64,000 nucleotides of DNA from Faecalibacterium taiwanense (GCF_036632915.2 NZ_CP155552.1:1426001-1490000); one strand, 5' to 3'; shown: positions 9,684 to 17,185, counted from the first letter of the stretch. Translations and numbers: made by a program. Notes: generated by a model not told the origin, from the sequence alone.

Positions 9684-9761
9684 ATGCAGGTAGTTGTGAT
9701 CCGAAGCCCCAAGGCGCTGCGCGGCATTCTGCGCAGACTGTTCGGCATTCAAAAACAGTAG
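9684..9761 (+). CDS. spoVM: SpoVM-like amphipathic micropeptide (25 aa)
   Basis: A 25-codon gene with a good SD (AGGCGGGGAG) lies directly after thiN, the invariant position of spoVM in Bacillus and clostridia. The peptide starts MQVVVIRSPKALRGILRRLF and ends with GIQKQ. It keeps the SpoVM layout: short hydrophobic N-terminus, a central Pro (position 9), then an amphipathic helix with Gly and basic residues (K10, R13, R17, R18). SpoVM recognises the convex forespore membrane and anchors SpoIVA. If the host does not sporulate, this is a relic or repurposed. Identity rests on position, size and pattern. Confidence 0.75.
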   Translation: MQVVVIRSPKALRGILRRLFGIQKQ

Positions 9762-9763
9762 AA

Positions 9764-9798
9764 AAGATCCCCTCGCTGCTGGTCGGCGGGGGGATCTT
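9764..9798. terminator. Bidirectional intrinsic terminator between spoVM and the cysteine desulfurase gene
   Basis: AAGATCCCC (9764-9772) pairs with GGGGATCTT (9790-9798) around a GC-rich loop. It sits between two convergent genes and would serve both. Confidence 0.7.
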
Positions 9799-9816
9799 GC
9801 TTCATAATACTCCTTT

Positions 9817-10938
9817 TTATTGCGTCAGGGCGTTGTAACAGGCATCGAACGCCTGCATAAAATCAGTGATCTCCTGTTCCGTGGTCAGGTGGCTCAGGCT
9901 GATGCGCCACGAGGACAGCGCGTTGCGCCGGTCATGGCTCACGGCAAACACGGCGCGGGAGGGCAGGCCGTCCGAAGAGCAGGCCGATTTGACCGAGACG
10001 CATACGCCCCTGGCATCCAGCTCCCGCTGGAAAACGGTGCCCTTCACGTTCTGTACGCTCAGGTTTAAAATCTGCGGCACGGCGGTGTCCGGGCTGTTGA
10101 TGCGCACCTTGGGGTATTGGGCAAGCCCGGTGCGCAGGCGGGCGTTCAGGGCGCGGATGTGCTCCACCCGGGCGGGCAGCTCGCTCACTGCCTTTTCCAG
10201 CGCCAGCGCCAGCGAACAGGCCAGCGCCACGGTGGGGGTGCCGCTGCGGTAGATGGTGGTGCTCTCGCCGCCATGGATGAGCGGCTCCAGCGCAAGGCCG
10301 CGCCGCTTGACCAGCACACCGATGCCGTTCAGCCCGTAGAACTTGTGGGCGGTCAGGCTCATGGTGTCGATGCCCGCAAAGCTGACCGGCAGCTTGCCCA
10401 CGGCCTGTGTGGCATCCACATGGAAGTGGCAGTGGGGGCAGGCCTTCAACATTTCCGCGATCTCGGCCACCGGCTGCACCACGCCCAGCTCACTGTCCAC
10501 GGCAGTGACGGCCACCAGAATGGTGTCCGGGCGCAGCAGTTCTTTCAGGTGGGCAAGGTCCACCGTGCCGTCCTGCCGGATGTCCACAAGGTCGATCTCG
10601 TATCCCTGCTCCTGCAGGGCGGTCAGGCTGCCGCTCACCGAGGAATGCTCCAGCGGGGTGGAAATGATGTGTCTGCCATGGTGGCGCTCCAGCCGGGCGA
10701 TGCTCTTGATGGCAAAGTTGTTGGCCTCGCTGGCACCGGATGTATAGATGATCTCGGCGGGCTGCACATTCAGACTGCGGGCAATGCTCTGGGTGGCGGC
10801 ATCGATGGCAACTTTTGCGGCAGTGCCTGCTGCGTGGCGGGAATTGGCATTGCCCGGGCAATTGCGCTCCACCTCGCAAAAGCGCTGTAAAACCGCTTCG
10901 TCTACCGGGGTATTGGCAGAATAATCCAGATAGATCAT
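9817..10938 (-). CDS. Cysteine desulfurase (NifS/IscS family)
   Basis: The 373-residue PLP enzyme takes sulfur from cysteine for Fe-S clusters or thiolation. It begins MIYLDYSANTPVDEAV; the PLP lysine is in LTAHKFYG and the persulfide cysteine in the SACSS loop. Other family marks are TSGASEANN and HVDATQAVGKL. It stands alone, with no iscU or thiI next to it, so the sulfur acceptor cannot be told. A consensus promoter is found upstream on the minus strand. Confidence 0.93.
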   Translation of the reverse strand: MIYLDYSANTPVDEAVLQRFCEVERNCPGNANSRHAAGTAAKVAIDAATQSIARSLNVQPAEIIYTSGASEANNFAIKSIARLERHHGRHIISTPLEHSSVSGSLTALQEQGYEIDLVDIRQDGTVDLAHLKELLRPDTILVAVTAVDSELGVVQPVAEIAEMLKACPHCHFHVDATQAVGKLPVSFAGIDTMSLTAHKFYGLNGIGVLVKRRGLALEPLIHGGESTTIYRSGTPTVALACSLALALEKAVSELPARVEHIRALNARLRTGLAQYPKVRINSPDTAVPQILNLSVQNVKGTVFQRELDARGVCVSVKSACSSDGLPSRAVFAVSHDRRNALSSWRISLSHLTTEQEITDFMQAFDACYNALTQ

Positions 10939-10987
10939 AAACTCTCCTGATAATTCTCTTATAATACAGATTACAATGGTAGGTTAT

Positions 10988-11016
10988 ATTATAGTGCGCT
11001 TTGGGCCGGATTGCAA
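10988..11016 (-). promoter_or_regulatory. Sigma-A type promoter of the cysteine desulfurase gene
   Basis: On the minus strand, TTGCAA and TATAAT are separated by exactly 17 bases, with the -10 box 50 bases before the ATG. It diverges from the uraA promoter 54 bases away. Confidence 0.7.
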
Positions 11017-11069
11017 GAGAAGCGGTGCAAACTTCCGGGCTGGAAATACAGGAGAATTAAGCAAAATGG

Positions 11070-11098
11070 TTGCACGGCGGCAAAAAGTCTGCTATAAT
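11070..11098 (+). promoter_or_regulatory. Sigma-A type promoter of the uracil permease transcript
   Basis: TTGCAC (11070-11075), 17-base spacer, TATAAT (11093-11098). It lies 235 bases before the permease ATG, leaving a long leader that holds a short ORF and a terminator. Confidence 0.75.
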
Positions 11099-11182
11099 CT
11101 CTTGAAGGACTGCCCGCTGCGGCCTTTTGCGGGGCTTTTGGCGGCGGTTTGGAAAGAGCCTGAATGAAAGGGGGAGCGCACC

Positions 11183-11278
11183 ATGCTGCACAAGAATCAT
11201 CGACTGCGCTGTATTGCACTTCTCATTTCCGGGCGGGATCATTGTTCCCAAATTTCAGGGGCATTGCCGTTTTGCTGA
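11183..11278 (+). CDS. Putative 31-aa leader peptide of uraA
   Basis: An ATG with a strong SD (AAAGGGGGAG, 7-base gap) opens a 31-codon frame, MLHKNHRLRCIALLISGRDH and so on, whose TGA falls inside the loop of the terminator hairpin at 11257-11298. The position suits a translation-coupled attenuator. No homology is claimed; the case rests on SD quality and overlap with the terminator. Confidence 0.45.
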   Translation: MLHKNHRLRCIALLISGRDHCSQISGALPFC

Positions 11279-11298
11279 CGGCGGTGCCTCTTTTTTTG
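11257..11298 (+). terminator. Intrinsic terminator (attenuator) in the uraA leader
   Basis: AGGGGCA...GCCGT pairs with ACGGC...TGCCTCT (one G-U), followed by seven T. It lies only 35 bases before the permease start and downstream of its promoter, so read-through must be controlled for the permease to be expressed. Confidence 0.75.
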
Positions 11299-11332
11299 GG
11301 GCTGCGAGTTCTGTAGGAGGCAGAAAAACTTC

Positions 11333-12694
11333 ATGAGCGAAAAGATCGATTACTCCAAAGGCATTTACGACGCGCGCCAGCTGGGCGCAGGCCGCATGTT
11401 CATTCTGGGCGTGCAGCACATGTTTGCCATGTTCGGCGCAACGGTGCTGGTGCCGCTGCTCACCGGCCTGAGCGTTTCCACCACCCTGCTGTGCGCAGGT
11501 CTGGGCACCCTGCTGTTCCACCTCATTACCAAAAAGAAGGTGCCTGCATTCCTCGGCTCCTCCTTTGCGTATCTGGGCGGCTTCTCCATCGTGGCCCCCA
11601 TGCTGGCAGATGCAGACGGCAACCTGACCGTTGCCAACACCAAGATGCTGCCCTACGCCTGCGCCGCCGTCGCATTTTCCGGTCTGGTGTATCTGGTGGC
11701 CAGCCTGCTGATCTCCACCTTCGGCATCCGCCGCATCATGAAATTCTTCCCGCCGGTGGTCACTGGCCCCATTATCATTTCCATCGGCCTGATCCTGGCC
11801 CCCTCTGCGATCAACAACTGCCAGTCCAACTGGATCCTGGCCTTTGTGGCACTGGGTGTCGTGATCGTGTGCAACATCTGGGGCAAGGGCATGGTCAAGA
11901 TCCTGCCCATCCTCATCGGTGTTCTGGTGTCCTACGCAGTGGCACTGGTGACCGGTGCAGTGGACTTCCAGCGCATTTCTGAGGCTGCATGGGTGGGCAT
12001 CCCTCTGCACAAGGAGGCCATGGGCCTGTTTGCCATCGACGGCAGCCCGGAGTTCATCAGCGCACTGTTCACCATCATCCCCATTGCACTGGCAACCATG
12101 ATGGAGCATGTGGGCGATATCGCCGCCATCAGCGCAACCGTGGGCCACAACTATATCAACGACCCCGGCCTGAACCGCACCCTGCTGGGCGACGGCCTTG
12201 CAACCACCATGGCCGGCCTGCTGGGCGGCCCGGCCAACACCACCTACGGCGAGAACACCGGTGTGCTGGCTCTGAGCAAGATCTACGATCCGCTGGTCAT
12301 CCGCATTGCGGCTGTGCTGGCCATCATCCTGAGCTTCAGCCCCAAGTTTGAGGCTGTCATCAACACCATCCCCACCGGCATCATCGGCGGCATCAGCTTT
12401 GTGCTGTATGGCATGATCTCCGCCATCGGTGTGCGCAACGTGGTGGAGAACCGCGTGGACTTTACCAACAGCCGCAACCTGATCGTGGCCGCTGTCATTC
12501 TGGTGTGCGCACTGGGCTTCAACTCTGTGGGCGGTGTCAGCTTTGCCGTTGCAGGTGTCACCATCAACCTGTCCGGTCTGGCTGTGGCCGCGATCGCAGG
12601 CATCCTGCTGAACGCTATCCTGCCCGGCAACGACTACGAGTTTGATGCTGCCGACGGCTCCGAAGCCGCTACCAGCAGCAACCTGCAGGTCTGA
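11333..12694 (+). CDS. uraA: Uracil permease (NCS2 / UraA family)
   Basis: The 453-residue membrane protein has the 14-helix NCS2 pattern. It opens with LGAGRMFILGVQHMFAMFGAT, a signature of UraA, and holds the substrate-site motif EHVGDIAAISA (residues about 260-270) followed by GLLGGPANTTYGENTGV. UraA imports uracil with protons. SD TAGGAGG precedes the ATG. Leader features suggest transcription attenuation, typical of pyrimidine salvage genes. Confidence 0.92.
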   Translation: MSEKIDYSKGIYDARQLGAGRMFILGVQHMFAMFGATVLVPLLTGLSVSTTLLCAGLGTLLFHLITKKKVPAFLGSSFAYLGGFSIVAPMLADADGNLTVANTKMLPYACAAVAFSGLVYLVASLLISTFGIRRIMKFFPPVVTGPIIISIGLILAPSAINNCQSNWILAFVALGVVIVCNIWGKGMVKILPILIGVLVSYAVALVTGAVDFQRISEAAWVGIPLHKEAMGLFAIDGSPEFISALFTIIPIALATMMEHVGDIAAISATVGHNYINDPGLNRTLLGDGLATTMAGLLGGPANTTYGENTGVLALSKIYDPLVIRIAAVLAIILSFSPKFEAVINTIPTGIIGGISFVLYGMISAIGVRNVVENRVDFTNSRNLIVAAVILVCALGFNSVGGVSFAVAGVTINLSGLAVAAIAGILLNAILPGNDYEFDAADGSEAATSSNLQV

Positions 12695-12724
12695 TCTCCC
12701 ATAGAAGAAGGAAGAACAAGGCAG

Positions 12725-12762
12725 AAGCCGTCCTGTGTGTGCAGGGCGGCTTTGCTGTTTTT
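12725..12762 (+). terminator. Intrinsic terminator after uraA
   Basis: AAGCCGTCCTG pairs with CAGGGCGGCTT (one wobble) across a TGTGTG loop, followed by TTTGCTGTTTTT. Confidence 0.75.
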
Positions 12763-12846
12763 AAGGTGCACAGGGCAAAGCACACAGTTTTTGATGATGG
12801 TTTTTAGTGACCCTGCCGGAATTTATCTGTAAGACAAAATAAATAG

Positions 12847-12888
12847 GAATTATTCTTAAAATTATCCTTGACTAACTAGGAATAATTC
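12847..12888 (+). promoter_or_regulatory. Inverted repeat around the -35 box of the rubrerythrin promoter
   Basis: GAATTATTC (12847-12855) and its exact reverse complement GAATAATTC (12880-12888) flank the -35 hexamer; the second overlaps the spacer up to the -10 box. AT-rich repeats of this kind at peroxide-stress genes are often PerR or Rex-like sites, but the sequence is not a clear match to either consensus. Confidence 0.4.
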
Positions 12889-12896
12889 GCTATAAT
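12868..12896 (+). promoter_or_regulatory. Sigma-A type promoter of the rubrerythrin gene
   Basis: TTGACT, 17-base spacer, TATAAT, about 85 bases before the ATG at 12982. Confidence 0.75.
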
Positions 12897-12981
12897 AGAG
12901 CCATGACAAGGGCCGGTGAGTACCAACACCGCCCAGCCTGTTTTCTAACTGATATAAAAAGAATGATGGAGGTCTATTCTT

Positions 12982-13533
12982 ATGAAGAAGTACGTTTGCA
13001 CCGTTTGTGGTTATATTGCTGAAGGCGAGATCCCGGCACAGTGCCCCGTCTGCAAGGCTCCTGCTTCCGCTTTTGTGGAGAAGACCGGCAACACCTACGT
13101 CACCGAGCATGTTGTGGGCATCGGCAAGGCCGAGGGCGTGCCGCAGGAGATCGTGGATGGCCTGCGCGCAAACTTTGAGGGTGAGTGCAGCGAGGTCGGC
13201 ATGTATCTGGCAATGGCTCGTGTGGCTGAGCGCGAGGGCTACCCCGAGATTGCTGAGGCTTACAAGCGTTATGCCTACGAGGAAGCAGACCACGCATCCC
13301 GCTTTGCAGAGCTGCTGGGCGAAGTTGTCACCGACAGCACCAAGAAGAACCTGATGATGCGTGCCGAGGCCGAGTGCGGCGCATGTGCAGGCAAGATGGA
13401 TCTGGCCAAGAAGGCAAAGGCCCTGAATCTGGATGCCATCCACGACACCGTTCACGAGATGGCAAAGGACGAGGCCCGTCACGGCCGCGGCTTTGAGGGC
13501 CTGCTGAAGCGCTACTTCAACACCGAAGTCTGA
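12982..13533 (+). CDS. Reverse rubrerythrin (NADH peroxidase component)
   Basis: The 183-residue protein carries the rubredoxin-type iron site first (CTVCGY...CPVCKAP, residues 6-25), then a ferritin-like diiron domain (residues 45-180, [46 protein letters not shown]). This order is that of clostridial reverse rubrerythrins, which reduce hydrogen peroxide and oxygen in anaerobes. SD ATGGAGG. Codon use is highly biased, suggesting strong expression. Confidence 0.92.
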   Translation: MKKYVCTVCGYIAEGEIPAQCPVCKAPASAFVEKTGNTYVTEHVVGIGKAEGVPQEIVDGLRANFEGECSEVGMYLAMARVAEREGYPEIAEAYKRYAYEEADHASRFAELLGEVVTDSTKKNLMMRAEAECGACAGKMDLAKKAKALNLDAIHDTVHEMAKDEARHGRGFEGLLKRYFNTEV

Positions 13534-13560
13534 TAAGGTTTCCCCGGTTATCCATTCTGA

Positions 13561-13596
13561 CCGCTGCATGGCTTTGCCGCTGTGCAGCGGTTTTTT
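13561..13596 (+). terminator. Intrinsic terminator after rubrerythrin
   Basis: CCGCTGCA pairs with TGCAGCGG, followed by six T. Confidence 0.85.
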
Positions 13597-13624
13597 GCTG
13601 CCTTCAACCCCCTGAGATGTCTGG

Positions 13625-13653
13625 TTGACAGGTGCCGCAGTGCGGTTTATAAT
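13625..13653 (+). promoter_or_regulatory. Sigma-A type promoter of the DUF1624 gene
   Basis: Perfect TTGACA and TATAAT hexamers 17 bases apart, 45 bases before the ATG at 13698. Confidence 0.8.
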
Positions 13654-13697
13654 TTGTCATATCGTATTGCGAAACACAGCAAAGGGGAATATGGATA

Positions 13698-14468
13698 ATG
13701 GAAAACGAACGACGAGTGCAGCAAAAGGCCCCGGCGAGCCGCTACGCCCTGCTGGACGAACTGCGCGGACTGGATCTGGTCAGCATGATGCTGTACCATG
13801 CCTGCTGGGACATGATGTTCCTGTTCGGCATCTGGATGGACTGGTATATCGGCTGGCCGGGGCGGCTGTGGCAGCAGAGCATCTGCTGGGTGTTCATCCT
13901 GCTGTCCGGCTTCTGCGTGCCGCTGGGACACCGCACCCTGAAGCGCGGCGCACAGGTGTTTGCTGCCGGGGCACTGGTCACGGTGGTGACGCTGGTCTTC
14001 ATGCCGGAGGACCGGGTGGTGTTCGGTGTGCTGACCTTTCTGGGCAGCGCCATGCTGCTCACCGGTGTGCTGGAACCGCTGCTGAAAAAGATCCCGCCCG
14101 CCGCAGGGCTGGCGGTTTCGGCGGTGCTGTTTGCACTGACTTATCATCTGGACGAGCGTTGGCTCGGCTTCGGCGGGCTGCGCCTTGCGTTGCCGGATGC
14201 ATGGTACGCGAATTACTTTACAGCGTTTTTCGGCTTTCTGCCCTTCGATTTTTATTCCACCGATTATTTTGCCCTGCTGCCGTGGCTGTTTCTGTTCTGG
14301 GCAGGGTACTTTCTGCACGGCGTGGTGGGCCGGGCGCGGATGGAACCGTTGCGCCGTTCGGTCTGCCCGGCGCTGGGCTGGATGGGCCGGCACTCGCTTT
14401 TGCTGTATCTGCTGCACCAGCCGGTGATCTACGGCGTACTTTCAGCCGCGGCAGTTCTTTTTGCATAA
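13698..14468 (+). CDS. DUF1624 / heparan-alpha-glucosaminide N-acetyltransferase-like membrane protein
   Basis: The 256-residue multi-span protein starts with a cytosolic tail and the family signature LDELRGLDLVSMMLYHACWD, then about seven hydrophobic helices; a late LGWMGRHSLLLYLLHQP resembles the acyltransferase-3 C-terminal motif. Members are predicted acyltransferases modifying sugars at the membrane; the substrate is not known. It is a single-gene transcript. Confidence 0.8.
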   Translation: MENERRVQQKAPASRYALLDELRGLDLVSMMLYHACWDMMFLFGIWMDWYIGWPGRLWQQSICWVFILLSGFCVPLGHRTLKRGAQVFAAGALVTVVTLVFMPEDRVVFGVLTFLGSAMLLTGVLEPLLKKIPPAAGLAVSAVLFALTYHLDERWLGFGGLRLALPDAWYANYFTAFFGFLPFDFYSTDYFALLPWLFLFWAGYFLHGVVGRARMEPLRRSVCPALGWMGRHSLLLYLLHQPVIYGVLSAAAVLFA

Positions 14469-14473
14469 AAGGC

Positions 14474-14502
14474 TTGACACAGCCGGGAAGCTGTGGTATT
14501 CT
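14474..14502 (+). promoter_or_regulatory. Promoter upstream of flavodoxin
   Basis: TTGACA, 17-base spacer, TATTCT. The palindrome GGTTAGAAGGTACTAACC begins 7 bases after the -10 box, overlapping the expected start of transcription. Confidence 0.65.
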
Positions 14503-14508
14503 ATCGGT

Positions 14509-14526
14509 GGTTAGAAGGTACTAACC
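14509..14526 (+). promoter_or_regulatory. GTTAG-N-CTAAC palindromic operator, copy 1
   Basis: GGTTAGAAGGTACTAACC covers the predicted transcription start of the flavodoxin transcript. The arms GGTTAG/CTAACC resemble DtxR-type metal-regulator half sites. It recurs twice nearby. Confidence 0.55.
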
Positions 14527-14573
14527 AAATGGGGATGCGTCTGCGTGGTTGGACGCATTTTCATGGAACATAA

Positions 14574-14591
14574 AGTTAGATATATCTAACT
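14574..14591 (+). promoter_or_regulatory. GTTAG-N-CTAAC palindromic operator, copy 2 (perfect)
   Basis: AGTTAGATATATCTAACT is an 18-base perfect palindrome 28 bases before the flavodoxin ATG. A separate hairpin (ATGCGTC with GACGCAT, 14535-14558) stands between copies 1 and 2. Confidence 0.6.
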
Positions 14592-14619
14592 AATATTGAT
14601 TTGAGAGAGGACGATCTTT

Positions 14620-15036
14620 ATGAGCAAAGTAGCAGTCGTATTCTGGAGCGCAACCGGCAACACTGAGACCATGGCAAACTGCGTGGCAGAGGGTGCAAAC
14701 GGCACCATCGTGCCCTGCAGCGAGATGAACGCCGCAAAGCTGGCTGAGTTTGATGCAGTGGCTTTTGGCTGCCCCGCAATGGGTGCTGAGCAGCTGGAGG
14801 AGAGCGAGTTCGAGCCGATGTTCTCTGATCTGGAGGGTTCTCTGAACGGCAAGAAGATCGCCCTGTTCGGCTCCTACGGCTGGGGCGACGGCCAGTGGAT
14901 GCGTGACTGGGTGGAGCGTGCTCAGGGCGACGGCGCACAGGTGCTGAACGGTGAGGGCCTGATCTGCAACGAGGCCCCGGACGATGATGTTCAGGCTGCA
15001 TGCCGCAAGCTGGGTGCAGATCTGGCTGCATGGTAA
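14620..15036 (+). CDS. Flavodoxin
   Basis: The 138-residue protein is a short-chain flavodoxin. The FMN phosphate loop is SATGNTETMA (residues 9-18), and the isoalloxazine loops are in GCPAMGAEQ and GSYGWGDGQWM. It replaces ferredoxin as an electron carrier, classically when iron is scarce. Two palindromic sites upstream suit metal-dependent repression. SD AGAGAGG. Confidence 0.93.
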   Translation: MSKVAVVFWSATGNTETMANCVAEGANGTIVPCSEMNAAKLAEFDAVAFGCPAMGAEQLEESEFEPMFSDLEGSLNGKKIALFGSYGWGDGQWMRDWVERAQGDGAQVLNGEGLICNEAPDDDVQAACRKLGADLAAW

Positions 15037-15052
15037 ACAGGAGAAGCTTCTC

Positions 15053-15108
15053 TTGACAAACAGAGACAGCTGCGATAAACTATGAGAACACCGAAAAACG
15101 GTGTTTTT
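15053..15108 (+). promoter_or_regulatory. Promoter followed by a terminator-like hairpin
   Basis: TTGACA (15053), 17-base spacer, TAAACT (15076-15081). Immediately after, ACACCG and CGGTGT form a hairpin ending in TTTTTG (15088-15108). The hairpin may be the flavodoxin terminator with the promoter fortuitous, or a leader attenuator for the next genes. Confidence 0.45.
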
Positions 15109-15117
15109 GTAGAGCTG

Positions 15118-15139
15118 AAAGTTAGTAAATACTAACTTT
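15118..15139 (+). promoter_or_regulatory. GTTAG-N-CTAAC palindromic operator, copy 3
   Basis: A 22-base near-perfect palindrome with core AGTTAGTA-AA-TACTAACT. It lies about 40 bases downstream of the promoter at 15053 and about 105 bases before the first small gene. Confidence 0.6.
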
Positions 15140-15245
15140 CGCGCAAAAGCAACAGCCTCTGTACAGAATGCATCAAAACTGCGGCAGGGGACAGCAGGCG
15201 GAAAGGTCTGCGCTCCTGCCGCTTTGGTTTCAGAAGGCGGTGTAT

Positions 15246-15344
15246 ATGGCAGTGGCTGCAGCAATTGGTGTTACGGTAGGCTTTGCATTTTTGCGCCGTG
15301 CGGTGCGCCGCGCTGCAATGCGGTCGGACCGTAGAAAAAAATAA
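15246..15344 (+). CDS. Small putative membrane protein (32 aa)
   Basis: A 32-codon frame with SD AGAAGGCGG. It has one hydrophobic segment (AVAAAIGVTVGFAFL, residues 2-16) followed by a strongly basic tail (RRAVRRAAMRSDRRKK). I do not recognise it. It is 21 bases before the next gene and downstream of operator copy 3, so it may belong to the same regulon. Confidence 0.45.
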   Translation: MAVAAAIGVTVGFAFLRRAVRRAAMRSDRRKK

Positions 15345-15365
15345 GGCAGCAGGAGGCCCCGTCCC

Positions 15366-15722
15366 ATGCAGGATACCCCGAAGAACTTGGATCAGAAGCG
15401 CGCAGATGAAAAGATGCTGGTGAGCGAGATGATCGCTCTTTACTGCCGCAGGCAGCACAAAACACCCAAAGGCAGCCTGTGCCCGGAGTGCCGGCAGCTG
15501 CATGATTACGCCCTGACCCGCATTGACAAATGCCCGTTCATGGAGACCAAGACCTTCTGCTCGGCCTGCAAAGTGCACTGCTACAAGCCGGAAATGCGGG
15601 AGAAGATCCGCGCGGTGATGCGCTGGGCAGGCCCGCGGATGCTGCCGGTGCACCCGGTGCTTTCCATCCGGCATGCGGCAGTCACACTCCGGTCTAAGCG
15701 CGAAGCGAAAAAGACTGGCTGA
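15366..15722 (+). CDS. Nitrous oxide-stimulated promoter family protein
   Basis: The 118-residue protein has the cysteine pattern of this small family: YCRRQH, LCPECRQLHDYA, CPF, FCSACKVHCYKPEMREKIRAVMRWAGPRM. The Cys residues suggest a metal or Fe-S site. Despite the family name its function is not known. It shares operator copy 3 with the small membrane gene. Confidence 0.85.
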   Translation: MQDTPKNLDQKRADEKMLVSEMIALYCRRQHKTPKGSLCPECRQLHDYALTRIDKCPFMETKTFCSACKVHCYKPEMREKIRAVMRWAGPRMLPVHPVLSIRHAAVTLRSKREAKKTG

Positions 15723-15780
15723 ATTTTCCGGAATAAACACCCTGCCCGCAGGCCATACTGTGGACAGAGAGGTGATAAAT

Positions 15781-15939
15781 ATGGAAAACATCGGCGTTAC
15801 CTGTGATGTCTGCGAGTGCAGCCACAATGTGAGCGGCTGCAAGTGCGACCTGCCCCAGATCAAAGTGACCGAGCAGTGCACCTGCGATACGCAGCAGGTG
15901 GAGACCCCGCACTACTGCCAGAGCTACGAGAAAAAGTAA
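15781..15939 (+). CDS. DUF1540 domain protein (52 aa)
   Basis: A 52-residue cysteine-rich protein: CDVCECSHNVSGCKC in the N-terminal half, VTEQCTC in the middle, HYC near the end. This is the DUF1540 pattern of short Firmicutes proteins presumed to bind metal. SD AGAGAGG. Function is unknown. Confidence 0.85.
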   Translation: MENIGVTCDVCECSHNVSGCKCDLPQIKVTEQCTCDTQQVETPHYCQSYEKK

Positions 15940-15953
15940 TTCCTAAAGCAGCA

Positions 15954-15992
15954 AAACAGCTCCTGCCAGAGCATTTCCGGCAGGAGCTGTTT
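15954..15992. terminator. Bidirectional intrinsic terminator
   Basis: AAACAGCTCCTGCC pairs with GGCAGGAGCTGTTT, between the DUF1540 gene and the convergent HAD gene; T-runs occur on both strands. Confidence 0.85.
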
Positions 15993-16005
15993 TGGGTCAC
16001 GGAGG

Positions 16006-16620
16006 TCAGCGCAGGGCCACATTGCAGGTGGCAAGGCTGCGGATCAGGGTGCCCACGCTCTCTTTCATCCGGATGCCCACGAAGCCCAGCGTGAATGCGG
16101 CCTGCACATTGGCCAGATTGTCGTCGATGAACACGCACTCGCTGGCCTTCAGGCCGTATTGATCCAGCAGGGCCTGATAGATGCGGGGGTCGGGCTTGTT
16201 GATGTGCACCTCGCAGGAGGCTACGCCGCCGTCAAAGCGATCCAGCACGCCGCGCTCCTTGAGCAGGGCCAGCACGTCCTCCGGGATGTTGCTGAGATAG
16301 TACACGCTGTAGCCATGGTTCTTCAGGCGGCGCACCAGCTCCTGCATCCGGCGGCGCGGGCGCAGGATGTGCAGCCAGTCGTCCAGCACGCCCTGCACCT
16401 CAAACTCGCGCCCGGCGGCCTTGGCGTTGCGCAGCATGGCCTGATTGCCGTCAAAGCGGGAGACAAGCCCCGCATCCAGCTGCTTCCACTCCTCGCTGCC
16501 AAAGGTCAGGTCGTACACCTGCTCCTCGATCTCTTCATTGCAAATGCGGTCTACCAGATAGGCGCGGGGGGCAAAATCCACCATGACACCGCCCAGATCA
16601 AACACGATGCTTTTATACAT
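16006..16620 (-). CDS. HAD superfamily IA phosphatase
   Basis: The 204-residue protein has the HAD motifs FDLGGVMVDF (I, here DLG rather than DxD), YYLSNIP (II), KPDPRIYQ (III) and FIDDNLANV (IV). The DLGGV motif is that of the YihX/epoxide-hydrolase-N type, where the second Asp is replaced; YihX acts on alpha-glucose-1-phosphate. Substrate here is not known. Confidence 0.85.
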   Translation of the reverse strand: MYKSIVFDLGGVMVDFAPRAYLVDRICNEEIEEQVYDLTFGSEEWKQLDAGLVSRFDGNQAMLRNAKAAGREFEVQGVLDDWLHILRPRRRMQELVRRLKNHGYSVYYLSNIPEDVLALLKERGVLDRFDGGVASCEVHINKPDPRIYQALLDQYGLKASECVFIDDNLANVQAAFTLGFVGIRMKESVGTLIRSLATCNVALR

Positions 16621-16750
16621 TTAAAATTTCCTCTGTTTCTCATGGAATGCTCTGCCCACAGTATACCACAATCTGCCATGCGGTTTCCACTGCTTTTTGC
16701 ATGATGTGCCTGGCGGCTGCATAAGCTGTGGCAGAAAGGGGAGAAGGGCA

Positions 16751-17050
16751 TTGACCATCCGGGAACTGTGTGAAAAAGAGGTGGTGCAGCTGGAGCAGGG
16801 GGTCTGCCTTGGCCGGGCCGACGACCTGACCTTTGACCCTGCCACCGCCCGGCTGCAGAGCCTGATCCTGCTGGGACGGCCAAGGCTGTTCGGATTGCTT
16901 GGCCGGGACGATAGCCTGACCATTCCATGGCAGGAGATCGAGACCATTGGCACGGATGCGGTGCTGGTGCACACGGCCCTGCCGGAAGCACCGCCGCAGC
17001 CGGAACAGCTCAAATGGTGGCAAAAGCTGCGCGTGAAGCTGGGTTTGTAA
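16751..17050 (+). CDS. YlmC/YmxH family PRC-barrel protein
   Basis: A PRC-barrel protein of 99 residues. I place the start at TTG 16751, behind SD AAAGGGGAGAAGGG, because the family begins MxxxxLxxKEVV; upstream codons look unlike it. Visible: ELCEKEVVQLEQGVCLGRADDLTFD, then LFGLLGRDDSLTIPWQEIETIGTDAVLV. In sporulating Firmicutes ymxH-type genes are expressed in the forespore or mother cell; the role is not established. Confidence 0.8.
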   Translation: MTIRELCEKEVVQLEQGVCLGRADDLTFDPATARLQSLILLGRPRLFGLLGRDDSLTIPWQEIETIGTDAVLVHTALPEAPPQPEQLKWWQKLRVKLGL

Positions 17051-17185
17051 ATTTTTTGCAAAAACAGGGTGGACTTTTTTGTGGAAGTGACTATAATAAT
17101 CGCAGAAGCTTTGTGCAAAAAGCGTAAAGAAATGTGCTTTTGCGTATGATCTGAGGTTTCAAGGATGAGGAAAGGAACAGGAATT

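Noticed and set aside
10976..11167. 63-codon ORF in the cysteine desulfurase-uraA spacer
   Set aside because: It runs across both divergent promoters and has no SD.
12868..12896. Considered a purine or preQ1 riboswitch in leaders of uraA and rubrerythrin
   Set aside because: No conserved core of either class could be found by eye.
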